Below, in pieces: positions 9,038-19,034 of a stretch of DNA of 64,000 nt. Under the pieces are notes generated by a model. That model was given only the letters and a program-made list of their open reading frames with translations, had not been told where the DNA came from and made no database searches. The position numbers and the translations under genes are program-made. How positions within the stretch are numbered: position 1 is the first letter of the stretch; every line of letters begins with the position of its first letter. The DNA is from Cyclobacteriaceae bacterium YHN15 (GTDB taxonomy: Bacteria > Bacteroidota > Bacteroidia > Cytophagales > Cyclobacteriaceae): positions 186,001-250,000 of the forward strand of contig RKQB01000003.1 of the NCBI GenBank assembly GCA_003797895.1. Direction: 5' to 3'.

Positions 9038-10817
9038 ATCTAAAATACACATCCTTATAAGGGTTTATGGATATTCCAGAAAGTTCATCCCGCATATGTT
9101 TGGCATCTTGTTCCTGACATTGTTATCTACTCCATTGGTTTTATTAAATCCAGTTCCCTTAACCATTGTAATTGATAGTGTTTTTGGCGACAAACCCTTA
9201 CCCCCCATTCTTACGCAGTTGTTTCCTACTTCACTTGAATACAATTTTGAAACCATGTTATTTATTGCTGTCTCTTTACTGATAGCAATAGCTTTTGTGA
9301 AAAGCATTCAAGGATTACTCTTATGGTTACTTCATTCCTATGCAGGGGAAAAATTAGTACTCTCATTCAGGAATATACTTTTTGGACATATACAAAGGAT
9401 GTCCTTAACCTACCATGATCAGGTAGGGATTTCTGATTCCATCTACAGGATACAATATGATGCCGCTTCTATCAAAGACCTTGTTTTAAATGCCTTATCC
9501 CCACTATTAACTGCCTTATTTACAGTTTTCGGAATGTTATATATCATGGTTGCACTACAATGGCAATTAGCTGTGATTGCCATTGCCGTCATCCCATTCC
9601 TCTATTTCTTTACCAATTATTCGAGTAATAAGCTGAAAGAAAACTGGTTAAATGTCAAAGAATCGGAAAGTGCTGCCATGTCTGTAATTCATGAAACTCT
9701 TTCTTCTTTAAGGGTAGTTAAGGCATTTGTCCGTGAATCCCATCACCAAAAGCACTTTTTGAAAAAATCTGAAAAGGCAATTACCGGACATTTGAGACTG
9801 GCTTTTATTGGAGGAGGTTATGATTTATCCGTGGGCCTTTTAATTGCCGTAGGAACTGCTGTCTTTCTATACCAAGGAGCTACCTTTGTCCGGGCAGGAG
9901 AACTTTCAGTGGGAGAATTGGTGCTTTTGATGTCCTATTTGGGCCAACTATTTGGGCCAATGTCCTCCATCAGCAAACAAATAAATTTTCTCCAATCATC
10001 ATTTGCTAGTTTGGAAAGAGTTGTTGCTTTATTGGATGAAAATGAAGACGTAAAAGAAGATTCCAATCCAACCCGGATTGAAAGATGTAATGGTGCTGTG
10101 GAATTCAAACAGGTAGAATTTTACTACAAAGACAACCAACCTGTTTTGAACAATATTTCATTTAAGGTCAATCCTGGACAAAAGGTAGGAATTGTGGGAA
10201 CAACAGGCTCTGGTAAATCAACCATTTTGAGTTTACTTACCAGATTCTATGAACCTACATCCGGTGAAATCTTGGTTGATAATATAAATATCAATAAATA
10301 TAAACTCACTGATTACAGAAACCAATTCGGTATTGTCTTACAAGAACCTGTTTTATTTTCCACCACCATTGCCGAAAATATTGCCTATGGTAAACCAAAT
10401 GCTGATATGGATGAAATAGTTGAAGCAGCAAAAGTTGCCAATGCCCATGATTTCATTTCTGCTTTTCCCAATGGATATAACACCCAAGTGGGGGAAAGAG
10501 GATTTCAAATGTCCGGTGGGGAAAGGCAACGTATCTCAATAGCCCGGGCATTTTTAAAAAATGCCCCTATCCTTATTCTCGACGAACCGACTAGCTCTGT
10601 AGATTCCAATACAGAAGGAAAAATCATGGAAGCCATGGACAGGTTGATGGAAGGAAGAACAAATTTCCTGGTAACCCACCGCCTGAACACCCTTAATAAA
10701 TGTGATATTTTGATTCATTTGGAAATGGGCAAAATAGTAGACATTGTTTCTAATCATAACGAGGACGAAATGAAACTCAAAATCAAGTCCCTTAGGATGG
10801 CCAAACAAGATGGATAA
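9027..10817 (+). CDS. ABC exporter, fused permease/ATPase (MsbA-like)
   Basis: 596 residues from the ATG at 9027; an earlier ATG at 9000 is possible but would overlap the upstream gene by 38 instead of 11 bases. About six transmembrane helices occupy residues 20-310. The ATPase domain has Walker A GTTGSGKST, Q-loop VLQEPVLF, signature MSGGERQR and Walker B ILILDEPTSS. Half-transporters of this type homodimerise to flip lipid-linked glycans, lipids or peptides. Overlaps of 11 and 8 bases with its neighbours indicate translational coupling, so it is the obvious exporter for the glycan product. Confidence 0.9.
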   Translation: MANKSKIHILIRVYGYSRKFIPHMFGILFLTLLSTPLVLLNPVPLTIVIDSVFGDKPLPPILTQLFPTSLEYNFETMLFIAVSLLIAIAFVKSIQGLLLWLLHSYAGEKLVLSFRNILFGHIQRMSLTYHDQVGISDSIYRIQYDAASIKDLVLNALSPLLTALFTVFGMLYIMVALQWQLAVIAIAVIPFLYFFTNYSSNKLKENWLNVKESESAAMSVIHETLSSLRVVKAFVRESHHQKHFLKKSEKAITGHLRLAFIGGGYDLSVGLLIAVGTAVFLYQGATFVRAGELSVGELVLLMSYLGQLFGPMSSISKQINFLQSSFASLERVVALLDENEDVKEDSNPTRIERCNGAVEFKQVEFYYKDNQPVLNNISFKVNPGQKVGIVGTTGSGKSTILSLLTRFYEPTSGEILVDNININKYKLTDYRNQFGIVLQEPVLFSTTIAENIAYGKPNADMDEIVEAAKVANAHDFISAFPNGYNTQVGERGFQMSGGERQRISIARAFLKNAPILILDEPTSSVDSNTEGKIMEAMDRLMEGRTNFLVTHRLNTLNKCDILIHLEMGKIVDIVSNHNEDEMKLKIKSLRMAKQDG

Positions 10818-12015
10818 GCTAAAAGTAATTGTAACGGGGTTAATAGGGCAGCATTATGGAATGGGTGGCGTCACTTGGGATTACCTTCAATACCTGGTTG
10901 GTTTGAAGATTCTGGGACATGAGGTTTATTATTTTGAAGATTCGGGAGAATGGCCTTATAATTTTACCGGTGGTCCTACCGGTGATCAATGGGAAGCTAA
11001 GGATTGTAACCAAAATATTCGTCATATACATCAGACATTGCAGCGGTATGGTCTGGAAAATAATTGGGCATACAGATATCCCGTCAACAACACTTGGTTT
11101 GGTATGTCTGAAACCAAAAGAAAAAATGTAATCAAAGAAGCGGATATTCTATTTAATGTGTCAGGTACACTTATGACTCCTGAAAATTACAGGGAAGTTA
11201 GCAAATTGGTTTATATTGATAGTGATCCTGGATTTACAGAATTAAAAATGAGGGAATCCAGGTTTAATGAAAGGGTAAATTGCCATGATCATTTTTTCAG
11301 TTTTGGTGAATTGCTTTTTTTACAAAATACAGATTCAGGAATTAAGTGGCTACCTACCAGAAGTCCTATAGTGCTTTCAGAATGGAACTCCCCTCTGGGC
11401 AAAAGTGATCATTATACCACAATAATGAATTGGACCAGCTATAAACCCCTTGAAAAGGAAGGTAAAATATATGGACAAAAGGACGTTGAATTCATTAAAT
11501 TCCTTGAATTACCGCAAAGAAAAAAAGAATGCAGTTTTGAAGTGGCTATGGCTCCATTACAACATGATAATTGGAAAACAGAATCCCCTTCTGGAAAAGA
11601 TCTTGGCAATTTTAAATCCCCCCAGGAACTTTTGACCCGGTTTGGATGGAAGCTTACTGACGCCCATCAGAAATGTAACAACATGGATAATTATAGGGAG
11701 TACATATTCAACTCAAGAGGGGAATGGAGCGTGGCCAAAGGTGGGTATGTGGTGGATAAAAGCGGATGGTTCAGTTGCAGAACTGCTTGCTATCTGGCAG
11801 CAGGAAAACCCGCCATTGTCCAAAATACCGGCTTTGACAAAATCTTACCCACAGGTTTCGGCCTATTTGCATTTGAATCCATGGAGGAAATTGAAAATGC
11901 AGTGGAGCTGGTGGAAGGGAATTATAAATATCATTGTGAAAAAGCCAAAGAGCTAGCAAAAGCTTATTTGGATTCAGATAAAGTGTTGCCGGATTTAATT
12001 GATTCTCTAAGCTAG
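10810..12015 (+). CDS. CgeB-like glycosyltransferase, paralog 1 of 4
   Basis: 401 residues. The N-terminal Rossmann half has GMGGVTWDYLQYL then LGHEVYYFED. The C-terminal half has SRGEWSVAKGGYV, the WFSCRTACYLAAGKP block and QNTGF, a GT-B donor-site arrangement like CgeB / group 1 transferases. The same framework recurs in the genes at 12136, 16512 and 17680. It overlaps the exporter gene by 8 bases. It resembles paralog 2 more than 3 and 4: both have an aromatic W-[DH]-[YH]-x-Q-Y segment and a proline after the conserved tryptophan/aspartate region. Donor and acceptor unknown. Confidence 0.78.
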   Translation: MDKLKVIVTGLIGQHYGMGGVTWDYLQYLVGLKILGHEVYYFEDSGEWPYNFTGGPTGDQWEAKDCNQNIRHIHQTLQRYGLENNWAYRYPVNNTWFGMSETKRKNVIKEADILFNVSGTLMTPENYREVSKLVYIDSDPGFTELKMRESRFNERVNCHDHFFSFGELLFLQNTDSGIKWLPTRSPIVLSEWNSPLGKSDHYTTIMNWTSYKPLEKEGKIYGQKDVEFIKFLELPQRKKECSFEVAMAPLQHDNWKTESPSGKDLGNFKSPQELLTRFGWKLTDAHQKCNNMDNYREYIFNSRGEWSVAKGGYVVDKSGWFSCRTACYLAAGKPAIVQNTGFDKILPTGFGLFAFESMEEIENAVELVEGNYKYHCEKAKELAKAYLDSDKVLPDLIDSLS

Positions 12016-12135
12016 CGACTAAGCAAAAAACAGAAGAGGCCTTAAATGATAAGGAAAGCTAAGGGATCATTCCAGCAAATTCAGAACATAAATTGAAGGG
12101 TAGATAACCAGATAAAAAAAATATTAAAATTATCC

Positions 12136-13314
12136 ATGGGACCGGTTAACAGTAGTAATAAGGGTAAGCTGAGAATTTTGGTAATGGGCTATTTGGTACG
12201 TGGTCCTATTGCCGGCATGACTTGGCACCATGTTCAATATTTGCTTTCCCTCAAAGCTTTGGGTCATCAGATTTCCTATTATGAGGACAGTGACGACACA
12301 CCATATGCCTGCTATAATCCTGAAACACACATTACAGATCATAACCCAACCTATGGACTGAAATATGTCCAGCAACTTTTTGACAAGCTCGGATTGGAAA
12401 TTAAATGGGCTTATTACGATGCTAATTTTGGAAAGTGGTATGGGAAAAGCGCAAAGGAGTTTTCCAAATGCAATTCAGATTTCGACATGCTGATCAATGT
12501 ATCAGGAATCAATCCTATAAGGGATTGGATGGGAAATATTCCGATCAGGGTGTTTATCGATACCGATCCGGTATTCACACAAGTGAGAAACATTCATGAG
12601 CCTGCAAGGAAAACATTAACGGGTAGTCATACCAAACTTTTTAGCTTCGGGGAGAACATTCAGCATCCATCAAGTAAAATACCAGATGACGGATTTAAAT
12701 GGCAAGTAACCAGGCAACCCATTTCTCTTGATTTATGGAAACACAATCACCCATTAATTGGTAACCGATTTACAAGTATTATGCAATGGAAGAGTTATTC
12801 TCCGGTCAAATTTCAGGGGATAACCTACGGCTTAAAAGGCGAGTCCTTTTCAATCATTGAAAATATCCCATTGAAGTCGCGAAATGAAATTGAAATTGCT
12901 CTTGGTGGGGACGGTGTTCCCAGGAATGAACTTTTAGAAAAAAATTGGGTATTGGTAGACCCCATGAAAGTCTCAATAGATCCTTGGATTTACCAAAGGT
13001 ATATACAGCAATCCAAAGGAGAATTTACTGTGGCCAAACATGGGTATGTCATCAGCAATTCAGGATGGTTCAGTGAAAGAAGTGCTTGTTATCTTGCAAG
13101 TGGCAGACCTGTGATCACACAGGAAACAGGTTTCTCACAATGGATGGAGACCGGAGAAGGGGTTTTGAGTTTTGAAACGGAAGAGCAAGCTATTTCTGCC
13201 ATGAATGAGGTCAACTCCAATTACGAAAAACATTGTCTTAAAGCATTGGAAATTGCACAGGAATATTTTGATGGAGAAAAGATCCTTCAAAGATTAATTG
13301 ACGCATGCTTATGA
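12136..13314 (+). CDS. CgeB-like glycosyltransferase, paralog 2 of 4
   Basis: 392 residues with the same plan as its neighbours: IAGMTWHHVQYLLSLKALGH near the start, FIDTDPVFTQ in the middle, and the C-terminal SKGEFTVAKHGYV, GWFSERSACYLASGRP and QETGF blocks. A 120-base gap without an ORF separates it from paralog 1, the largest gap in this part of the operon. Presumed cytoplasmic sugar transferase adding a residue to the same glycan. Specificity cannot be read from sequence. Confidence 0.77.
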   Translation: MGPVNSSNKGKLRILVMGYLVRGPIAGMTWHHVQYLLSLKALGHQISYYEDSDDTPYACYNPETHITDHNPTYGLKYVQQLFDKLGLEIKWAYYDANFGKWYGKSAKEFSKCNSDFDMLINVSGINPIRDWMGNIPIRVFIDTDPVFTQVRNIHEPARKTLTGSHTKLFSFGENIQHPSSKIPDDGFKWQVTRQPISLDLWKHNHPLIGNRFTSIMQWKSYSPVKFQGITYGLKGESFSIIENIPLKSRNEIEIALGGDGVPRNELLEKNWVLVDPMKVSIDPWIYQRYIQQSKGEFTVAKHGYVISNSGWFSERSACYLASGRPVITQETGFSQWMETGEGVLSFETEEQAISAMNEVNSNYEKHCLKALEIAQEYFDGEKILQRLIDACL

Positions 13315-13380
13315 TTTACCCAATATAGCATCCAAAGGGATTTTCTCCCCTTTTATAAAGACCCATAATCGTCTGAAAGA

Positions 13381-14793
13381 ATGGAAAAACATCGAAGCAA
13401 GCCGCCGGAAAACAGATATGCTATCTTTAATAAAGCTAATACTTCCGGTAATGAAGATCAAGTTAAGTCTGAACAGGTTCCAGAGTCTTCTATGTTAAAT
13501 TCAGAAAAACGGTTGATTTCACCCAAAACCGGAAAGGTGATAAAGATTGCTTTTTTTGATTTTCCTGATGTTTTCGAGGATTTTTACCCTCATTATGATG
13601 TCAGTCAGGAAAATTTCTCCTCATGGCAAAATACCGGAAATCATGGTTGGTTAGAAATCGTCCAAAAAAAACTAGGGAATGTTATTTGGTATGCTCCATC
13701 CATTAAACCTCAAATATCGGAAGCCGTTCATGAAAAATTAAATTTTACCATCAAATTTGTTTCTTCCTCAATTTTACACCGTATACTTTGGAAATCATTT
13801 TATCTTCCTTCTTTCTCATGGAGATGGCAAAGATTTTACAGAACCTATGCCCTTTTTGCTTCATATTTAGCGCCTTTGTCCTTTTCATTATTGAAAACCA
13901 TTTACAAAGACAAACCTGATGTCCTTTTTGTGCAAGATTATTGCAGTGGAAAATTTGATGTATTGGTGTTATTGGCAAAAATTTTCAATATACCATTACT
14001 TACACTACACTCTGGAAGTACCTACAAAGAATATCTTGGAAAGGCCGCAAAAAAAATAAGTATACCAAAGGCAGACTGGATATTCTCCTCAGGAAATAAA
14101 GAAACCCGATTTTTAGAAAAACGTTTCAAAATTCACCCAGAAAAAACAAACGTTATCCGCCCTCCAATTGACACCAATACCTATCAAATACTGGATAAAG
14201 GAAATGCCTGCCAGAAAACCAACCTGGATCCCAATAGAAGGTATTTGTTGTTTATGGGCAGATTTGATGATTCGGTAAAACGGATCAGTGCCATCATTAA
14301 AGCATTTCAAAATCATGCTCAAACTTTCCCTGATGTGGATTTACTCATCATTGGCGGGGGTAAGGATGAAAAAGATCTGAAAGGCCTTGCTAAGGAACTT
14401 GTTCCTGGAAGGGTGATTTTTCCTGGTTGGATTGGAGAAGCTGTAGAAAAATCCTGGTATTACAATGTGTCTGAATGTTTGATAATGGCTTCTTGGCGGG
14501 AAGGCTTTCCTGTGGTAGTTTGTGAGGCTTTGTCATGTGGTATTCCAGTGATCTCTTCAAATGTGGGAGGCATAAGTGACTTGGTGAAGTCAGATATATC
14601 CGGTTGGTTGTTTGAACCAGGAGATGATAAGTCCCTTTCTGAACATATAAATTATGTGATGTCCAATCCCGGTAAAATAAAAGACATGAAATCCCCTATC
14701 AGAAAGCTGGCGGAAGACACTGTTTCCTTTGATGCAGTGGAACAAACCCTTCGCATAGGTTTTGAATCCGTGCTTAAGAATCAGATAAGTTGA
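13381..14793 (+). CDS. GT4-family glycosyltransferase
   Basis: 470 residues. After a poorly conserved N-terminal tail of about 50 residues the GT-B fold begins at VIKIAFFDFPD. The C-terminal donor domain has RYLLFMGRFDDSVKR, then the E-x7-E motif in EGFPVVVCEALSCGIPV, diagnostic of retaining GT4 enzymes. The start at 13381 is the first ATG; a later ATG at residue 38 (MLNSEKRL) is also possible because the tail is atypical. It lies between paralog pairs 1/2 and 3/4 and ends just before the deacetylase-like gene, so it should belong to the same pathway. Confidence 0.85.
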   Translation: MEKHRSKPPENRYAIFNKANTSGNEDQVKSEQVPESSMLNSEKRLISPKTGKVIKIAFFDFPDVFEDFYPHYDVSQENFSSWQNTGNHGWLEIVQKKLGNVIWYAPSIKPQISEAVHEKLNFTIKFVSSSILHRILWKSFYLPSFSWRWQRFYRTYALFASYLAPLSFSLLKTIYKDKPDVLFVQDYCSGKFDVLVLLAKIFNIPLLTLHSGSTYKEYLGKAAKKISIPKADWIFSSGNKETRFLEKRFKIHPEKTNVIRPPIDTNTYQILDKGNACQKTNLDPNRRYLLFMGRFDDSVKRISAIIKAFQNHAQTFPDVDLLIIGGGKDEKDLKGLAKELVPGRVIFPGWIGEAVEKSWYYNVSECLIMASWREGFPVVVCEALSCGIPVISSNVGGISDLVKSDISGWLFEPGDDKSLSEHINYVMSNPGKIKDMKSPIRKLAEDTVSFDAVEQTLRIGFESVLKNQIS

Positions 14794-14795
14794 TT

Positions 14796-16499
14796 ATGGA
14801 TACTTTCTTGATCATTAGCGACAGCAAATTAGTTAATAAGGAAAATAATATCTGGGGGGATGGTTCATGGCTTCCTTCCAAGGATAGAGAAGCCTTAGAA
14901 TGGTATATGATTGCCAAAATGATGGGTTGGAAAGCTGAAATCATTTCAACCCATGAGCAAAATTGGAAACCAGATCCTGATATCAGATATAAATGGATCA
15001 TTTTAGCCTGTGATCCGGATAATATCCATTCCTATTTGATTGGAACCGTTCTGGATATGATTTCTGACTTTCCCTCTTTGTTGATTTTAAGAAAGGGGAA
15101 AAAGAATGCATCCTGGCACAGCATTTTGGGATTAACATTTTCTGAGGAATCGGTCTCAGGAAAGGAACTTGCTGTATCAATCGAAGATTTTGTCCAAATT
15201 CCTTTAAGTAAATCTTTTCACGGACACTTACTGGAATCAAAGGAAGGCCAATCACCTTTAATTTTGATAAATCAAAATCCCATAATTGCCCAACTTAAAT
15301 TCGGGAACAGTCATCTTATTGGAATAGGTTTCAACCCAATTGAAAAAATAGATGAACACCCGGAGTTTTTTCCTCTAATCAAACAAATACTGACAGCATC
15401 CAATCCAAATTCACTCGCATGGATAGATTGGACGGGTACTTTGGCACTGCGAATGGATGATCCCGGCAGTTCTGAGCCAATCCATCATGAAATTTACAAG
15501 GACACAACAAAGCTGACTGAAAATCAATGGATGGAGATAGGGTCTATTTTAGAAAGTTTTAAAGCCAAACTGACCATTGCCTATGTAAACGGATGGGTGG
15601 ATGATGGAAATAAGGAAAGGGGAGAATTACAAATAAAGGGCCATTCGGTTGATAGGTTAGCAGGCGAGGTTTATCCCTCTCAGGAAGTACTTTATATATC
15701 CAAAAACAATATCAAGTATGACTACATCTCAGAATATCAAAGCATTCAAAAATTAATTCTCCAGGAAAAGGTTCAAGTGGAAACCCATGGATTCACACAT
15801 CTTTATCCTGATCTTAATGCTTGGACAAAATCTCCCAATAAATACCAAGATATCAATTGGTTCAGGGAATTTGGCGCTGATGCAATGAGGTTTATTAAAA
15901 ATAATTCCCCCGAAAATCATCCTCTTTCAAAAGCCTTAAAAGCCGTGACATCTTATTGGAATGACCAACCCATGGTGATGGTATTCCCAGGTGAAACTTT
16001 TACCCTTGAAGCACAGGAAGATACCCTGAAATTTGGATGGAATATGATCAGCAGCTATTATCAGGCTTTTAAAATAGAAGAAAGGTTTTGCTGGACACAA
16101 TTGGTGGAATCACCTTATTTGGATGAATATAATCTAAACTGGTACATCAAAGAATGTCCTGTAGTCGGTTATTTCCACGACTTTGATCTTGCAAAACATG
16201 GTGTCAGCTGGTTTTCCGATTGTATGGAAAATTGGAAAAAATGTGGATTTAAATATTTTATTGATCTGCGTACCCTGTTGATCGGGTACTATTTCAACCT
16301 CACTTTGGAGGACAATCCAAACATCGGGATTTTACATCTAAATAATGAACTATATGCACCAAATGGTTACCCTTTTCGGATTAAGGTCAAGTTGATTGAA
16401 AAGGAAAAAATATTAAAAGTTGCTTCTCCCGATAAAGAAAGGGACATTCACCAATATAATAATCTGGTGATTATTATAAATACTGATGGCAGGAATTAA
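14796..16499 (+). CDS. Polysaccharide-deacetylase-like (NodB-fold) protein
   Basis: 567 residues from the ATG at 14796; a TTG at 14790 would overlap the GT4 stop but ATG is preferred. The centre carries LRMDDPG, which fits the catalytic/metal Asp motif of carbohydrate esterase 4 and related (beta/alpha)-barrel enzymes, and about 120 residues later ETHGFTHLYPD, the His-x3-His metal site. The first 200 residues look like a glutamine-amidotransferase-like flavodoxin fold, common in large secreted deacetylase homologues, but there is no signal peptide. It could deacetylate or hydrolyse the intracellular glycan. Enzyme class is probable, reaction uncertain. Confidence 0.65.
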   Translation: MDTFLIISDSKLVNKENNIWGDGSWLPSKDREALEWYMIAKMMGWKAEIISTHEQNWKPDPDIRYKWIILACDPDNIHSYLIGTVLDMISDFPSLLILRKGKKNASWHSILGLTFSEESVSGKELAVSIEDFVQIPLSKSFHGHLLESKEGQSPLILINQNPIIAQLKFGNSHLIGIGFNPIEKIDEHPEFFPLIKQILTASNPNSLAWIDWTGTLALRMDDPGSSEPIHHEIYKDTTKLTENQWMEIGSILESFKAKLTIAYVNGWVDDGNKERGELQIKGHSVDRLAGEVYPSQEVLYISKNNIKYDYISEYQSIQKLILQEKVQVETHGFTHLYPDLNAWTKSPNKYQDINWFREFGADAMRFIKNNSPENHPLSKALKAVTSYWNDQPMVMVFPGETFTLEAQEDTLKFGWNMISSYYQAFKIEERFCWTQLVESPYLDEYNLNWYIKECPVVGYFHDFDLAKHGVSWFSDCMENWKKCGFKYFIDLRTLLIGYYFNLTLEDNPNIGILHLNNELYAPNGYPFRIKVKLIEKEKILKVASPDKERDIHQYNNLVIIINTDGRN

Positions 16500-16511
16500 C
16501 GAAAAAGCACT

Positions 16512-17660
16512 ATGGCAAAAATCATTGTTAACGGGTCAATTGTAAAATTCCCGACAGGTGGACTTGTCCAATTCATGATGGCCTACGTTGTCGGCTTAAA
16601 AAAATTGGGGCACGAGGTTTATTTTATAGAAAAAAGCGAATGGGAATATGCCTGCTTTGATATGAGCCAATTAATTATGACCGATGACTGTACCTATGGT
16701 CTTCATTTTCTACAAAATCTTTTGAAAAAATACGGACTGGAAAATAATTGGTGTTTTTTTGATTATAAAGGGAATTACTATGGAATGGATCAAAATCATC
16801 TTACTAAGCTTTTCAATGAATGTGATGTTTATTTAGATCTTGAATGGGGAGAGTGGGATCAAGGTTCTGAAAATGTCCCTATTAGGGTATTTATAGATGG
16901 GGAACCGGGTTGGTTTCAATTTAAACTAAGCAACATGGTATCTGAGGATCAAAGCCTGCCAAAATATGATTACTATTTTACAGATGGATTCAATATCGGA
17001 GACGAAGGTAATATTATTCCAACTGTTGGGATTGATTGGAAAAAAGCATGGACGCCCATTTTAATTGAAAATCCAAAATTATCATACCAACCTCCCTCCA
17101 AAAATGCACCTTTTAGTACTGTCATGAATTGGAAATCGCATAAAGAGGTAACATTCAATGGGAAAGTTTACGGACAGAAAAACATTGAATTTGAAAAATT
17201 TATGGCCCTGCCAAAATTTATCAAACAAGCAATGGAGGTGGCTGTTTCAGGTGAAGGAGTGCCCCATCAAAAGTTAAAAGATAATTTATGGTCTGTAAAG
17301 AGTGCCTTTGATGTGGTCCCCACGGTGGATGCATACCATGATTATATCAGTAGATCAAAGGGTGAGTTTTGCATTGCGAAAAATGTTTTTGTGGACTCCC
17401 AATGTGGTTGGTTTGGGGAAAGGGCAGGTTATTATATGCTTCAGGGAAGACCTGTAATCAGCCAGGACACAGGGTTTTCCAAACACCTTCCTTGTGGCCT
17501 TGGAATATTGGCTATAAACACCTTGGATGAAGCCATTGAAGCCATAGACAGAATCAACAGTGAATACCCAAAACATGCGCATTCTGCCAGAGAAATGGTT
17601 TTTGAGTACTTTGACTCGGATAAAGTGTTGAATAAAATTTTGGAACAAATTGGAGTTTGA
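16512..17660 (+). CDS. CgeB-like glycosyltransferase, paralog 3 of 4
   Basis: 382 residues. It starts with IVNGSIVKFPTGGLVQFMMA and LGHEVYFIEKSEWEYACFD, then shows FIDGEPGWFQ mid-protein and the C-terminal SKGEFCIAKNVFV, GWFGERAGYYMLQGRP, QDTGF series. It is clearly closest to paralog 4 (shared GG-L-[VI]-Q, WEYAC and DGEPGW), so 3 and 4 look like a recent tandem duplication. It is 12 bases after the deacetylase-like gene and 19 bases before paralog 4, which indicates one transcript. Confidence 0.78.
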   Translation: MAKIIVNGSIVKFPTGGLVQFMMAYVVGLKKLGHEVYFIEKSEWEYACFDMSQLIMTDDCTYGLHFLQNLLKKYGLENNWCFFDYKGNYYGMDQNHLTKLFNECDVYLDLEWGEWDQGSENVPIRVFIDGEPGWFQFKLSNMVSEDQSLPKYDYYFTDGFNIGDEGNIIPTVGIDWKKAWTPILIENPKLSYQPPSKNAPFSTVMNWKSHKEVTFNGKVYGQKNIEFEKFMALPKFIKQAMEVAVSGEGVPHQKLKDNLWSVKSAFDVVPTVDAYHDYISRSKGEFCIAKNVFVDSQCGWFGERAGYYMLQGRPVISQDTGFSKHLPCGLGILAINTLDEAIEAIDRINSEYPKHAHSAREMVFEYFDSDKVLNKILEQIGV

Positions 17661-17679
17661 TATCCAAAATCCCAATTCT

Positions 17680-18837
17680 ATGAAAAATATTATAATCAGT
17701 GGTTCCATTATCAAATATCCATGGGGGGGACTTATACAGTATTGGACAGCATGGTTTCATGGATTAAAATCCTTGGGATACAAAGTTTATTACGTGGAAG
17801 ATGTGTCCTGGGAATATGCATGTTATAACGTTGAAACCAAGATGATGATCAATGATCCAAGTTATGGCATAATGCGGGTGGTCGAAGAACTGAAAAGATA
17901 TGATATGCAGAATAGCTGGTGTTTTATTGATCATGAAGAAACTCATTATGGCATGTCAAAGCAAGAGCTGCTAAAAGTGTTTAAAGAGGCCGACGTTTTC
18001 ATTGACACACAATTTGATACTTTACCTCAATATTCAATGAAAGGTCCTTTAAGAGTTTTATTGGACGGAGAACCTGGCTGGAACCAGATCGGTATTAAGA
18101 ATATGATTGATTCGGGTGAATCAGTCCCCGTTTATGACGCCTATTTTTCACTGGGATTAAATATTGGAACCCCAAAGGCAATGGCTCCGGACTTGGGGAT
18201 AACCTGGGAGAGGATGATGGTTCCGGTTTTGATTGAGCCTACTCCCTATATTCCCATATCAAAAGACGCTTCTTTTACAACGGTGATGGCTTGGCAAGCA
18301 AATCCGGTAAAAACATACGAAGGTAAAACCTTTGGGATGAAAGATGTGGAATTCCAAAAATTTTTGGAATTGCCAAAATTGGTCAACCAGAAGATGGAAA
18401 TTGCTGTATCCGGCCCAAATGTACCTTGGGATCTTCTTAAAGAAAACGGATGGAATGTTGTAAATGCCGATGATATTTCCGTAAGCCTAAAAAGCTATAG
18501 AAAATATATTAATGGCTCCAAAGGTGAATTCTCCGTAGCAAAGAATGCTCATGTGGCTACTAAAAACGGCATGTTTTTGGAAAGATCAGGATATTATTTA
18601 CTTGCTGGAAGACCTGTGGTATTGCAGGATACCGGATGGTCAGAATATTTACCCACTGGAAGAGGCTTGTTTGCTGTCAATTCTTTAGATGAAGCCGTTG
18701 ACGCTATAGATCAAATAAATGGAGATTATCAAAAGCATGCCAGATGGGCGAATGAAGTCGCCATGGAATATTTAGACGCTGTAAAAACAATAGGTGGCTT
18801 TATGGAAATTTTAAAGACAAAATATGGAAGGATGTAA
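17680..18837 (+). CDS. CgeB-like glycosyltransferase, paralog 4 of 4
   Basis: 385 residues from the ATG at 17680; an upstream in-frame TTG at 17650 would overlap the previous gene and adds a tail absent from paralog 3, so ATG is chosen. Conserved blocks are KYPWGGLIQYW, WEYACYN, LLDGEPGWNQ, SKGEFSVAKNAHV and YYLLAGRPVVLQDTG. The usual Trp-Phe before the Arg is Met-Phe here (NGMFLERSG). It is the last gene of the glycan operon; the next gene has a different base composition and its own leader. Confidence 0.78.
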   Translation: MKNIIISGSIIKYPWGGLIQYWTAWFHGLKSLGYKVYYVEDVSWEYACYNVETKMMINDPSYGIMRVVEELKRYDMQNSWCFIDHEETHYGMSKQELLKVFKEADVFIDTQFDTLPQYSMKGPLRVLLDGEPGWNQIGIKNMIDSGESVPVYDAYFSLGLNIGTPKAMAPDLGITWERMMVPVLIEPTPYIPISKDASFTTVMAWQANPVKTYEGKTFGMKDVEFQKFLELPKLVNQKMEIAVSGPNVPWDLLKENGWNVVNADDISVSLKSYRKYINGSKGEFSVAKNAHVATKNGMFLERSGYYLLAGRPVVLQDTGWSEYLPTGRGLFAVNSLDEAVDAIDQINGDYQKHARWANEVAMEYLDAVKTIGGFMEILKTKYGRM

Positions 18838-19034
18838 AACTATTCCTTAAAATTAAGCTTAAAAATATGAAAATGCTGACTCTCACCGATTCGTCTGGAA
18901 AATTTAATGCTAAATCCGGGTTAAAAATAAACATTGAAATCTCCACTATTTTTTTTATCCCAAAGGTCGGTTGATTACTTTTAGATGCGAAAGAAAAAAT
19001 ATCTTTAAAGACCTATTTTTTTCATTACCTAAAC

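Noticed and set aside
13298..13498. Possible short ORF bridging the end of paralog 2 and the GT4 gene
   Set aside because: It runs inside the start of the GT4 gene in another frame and has no protein-like pattern.
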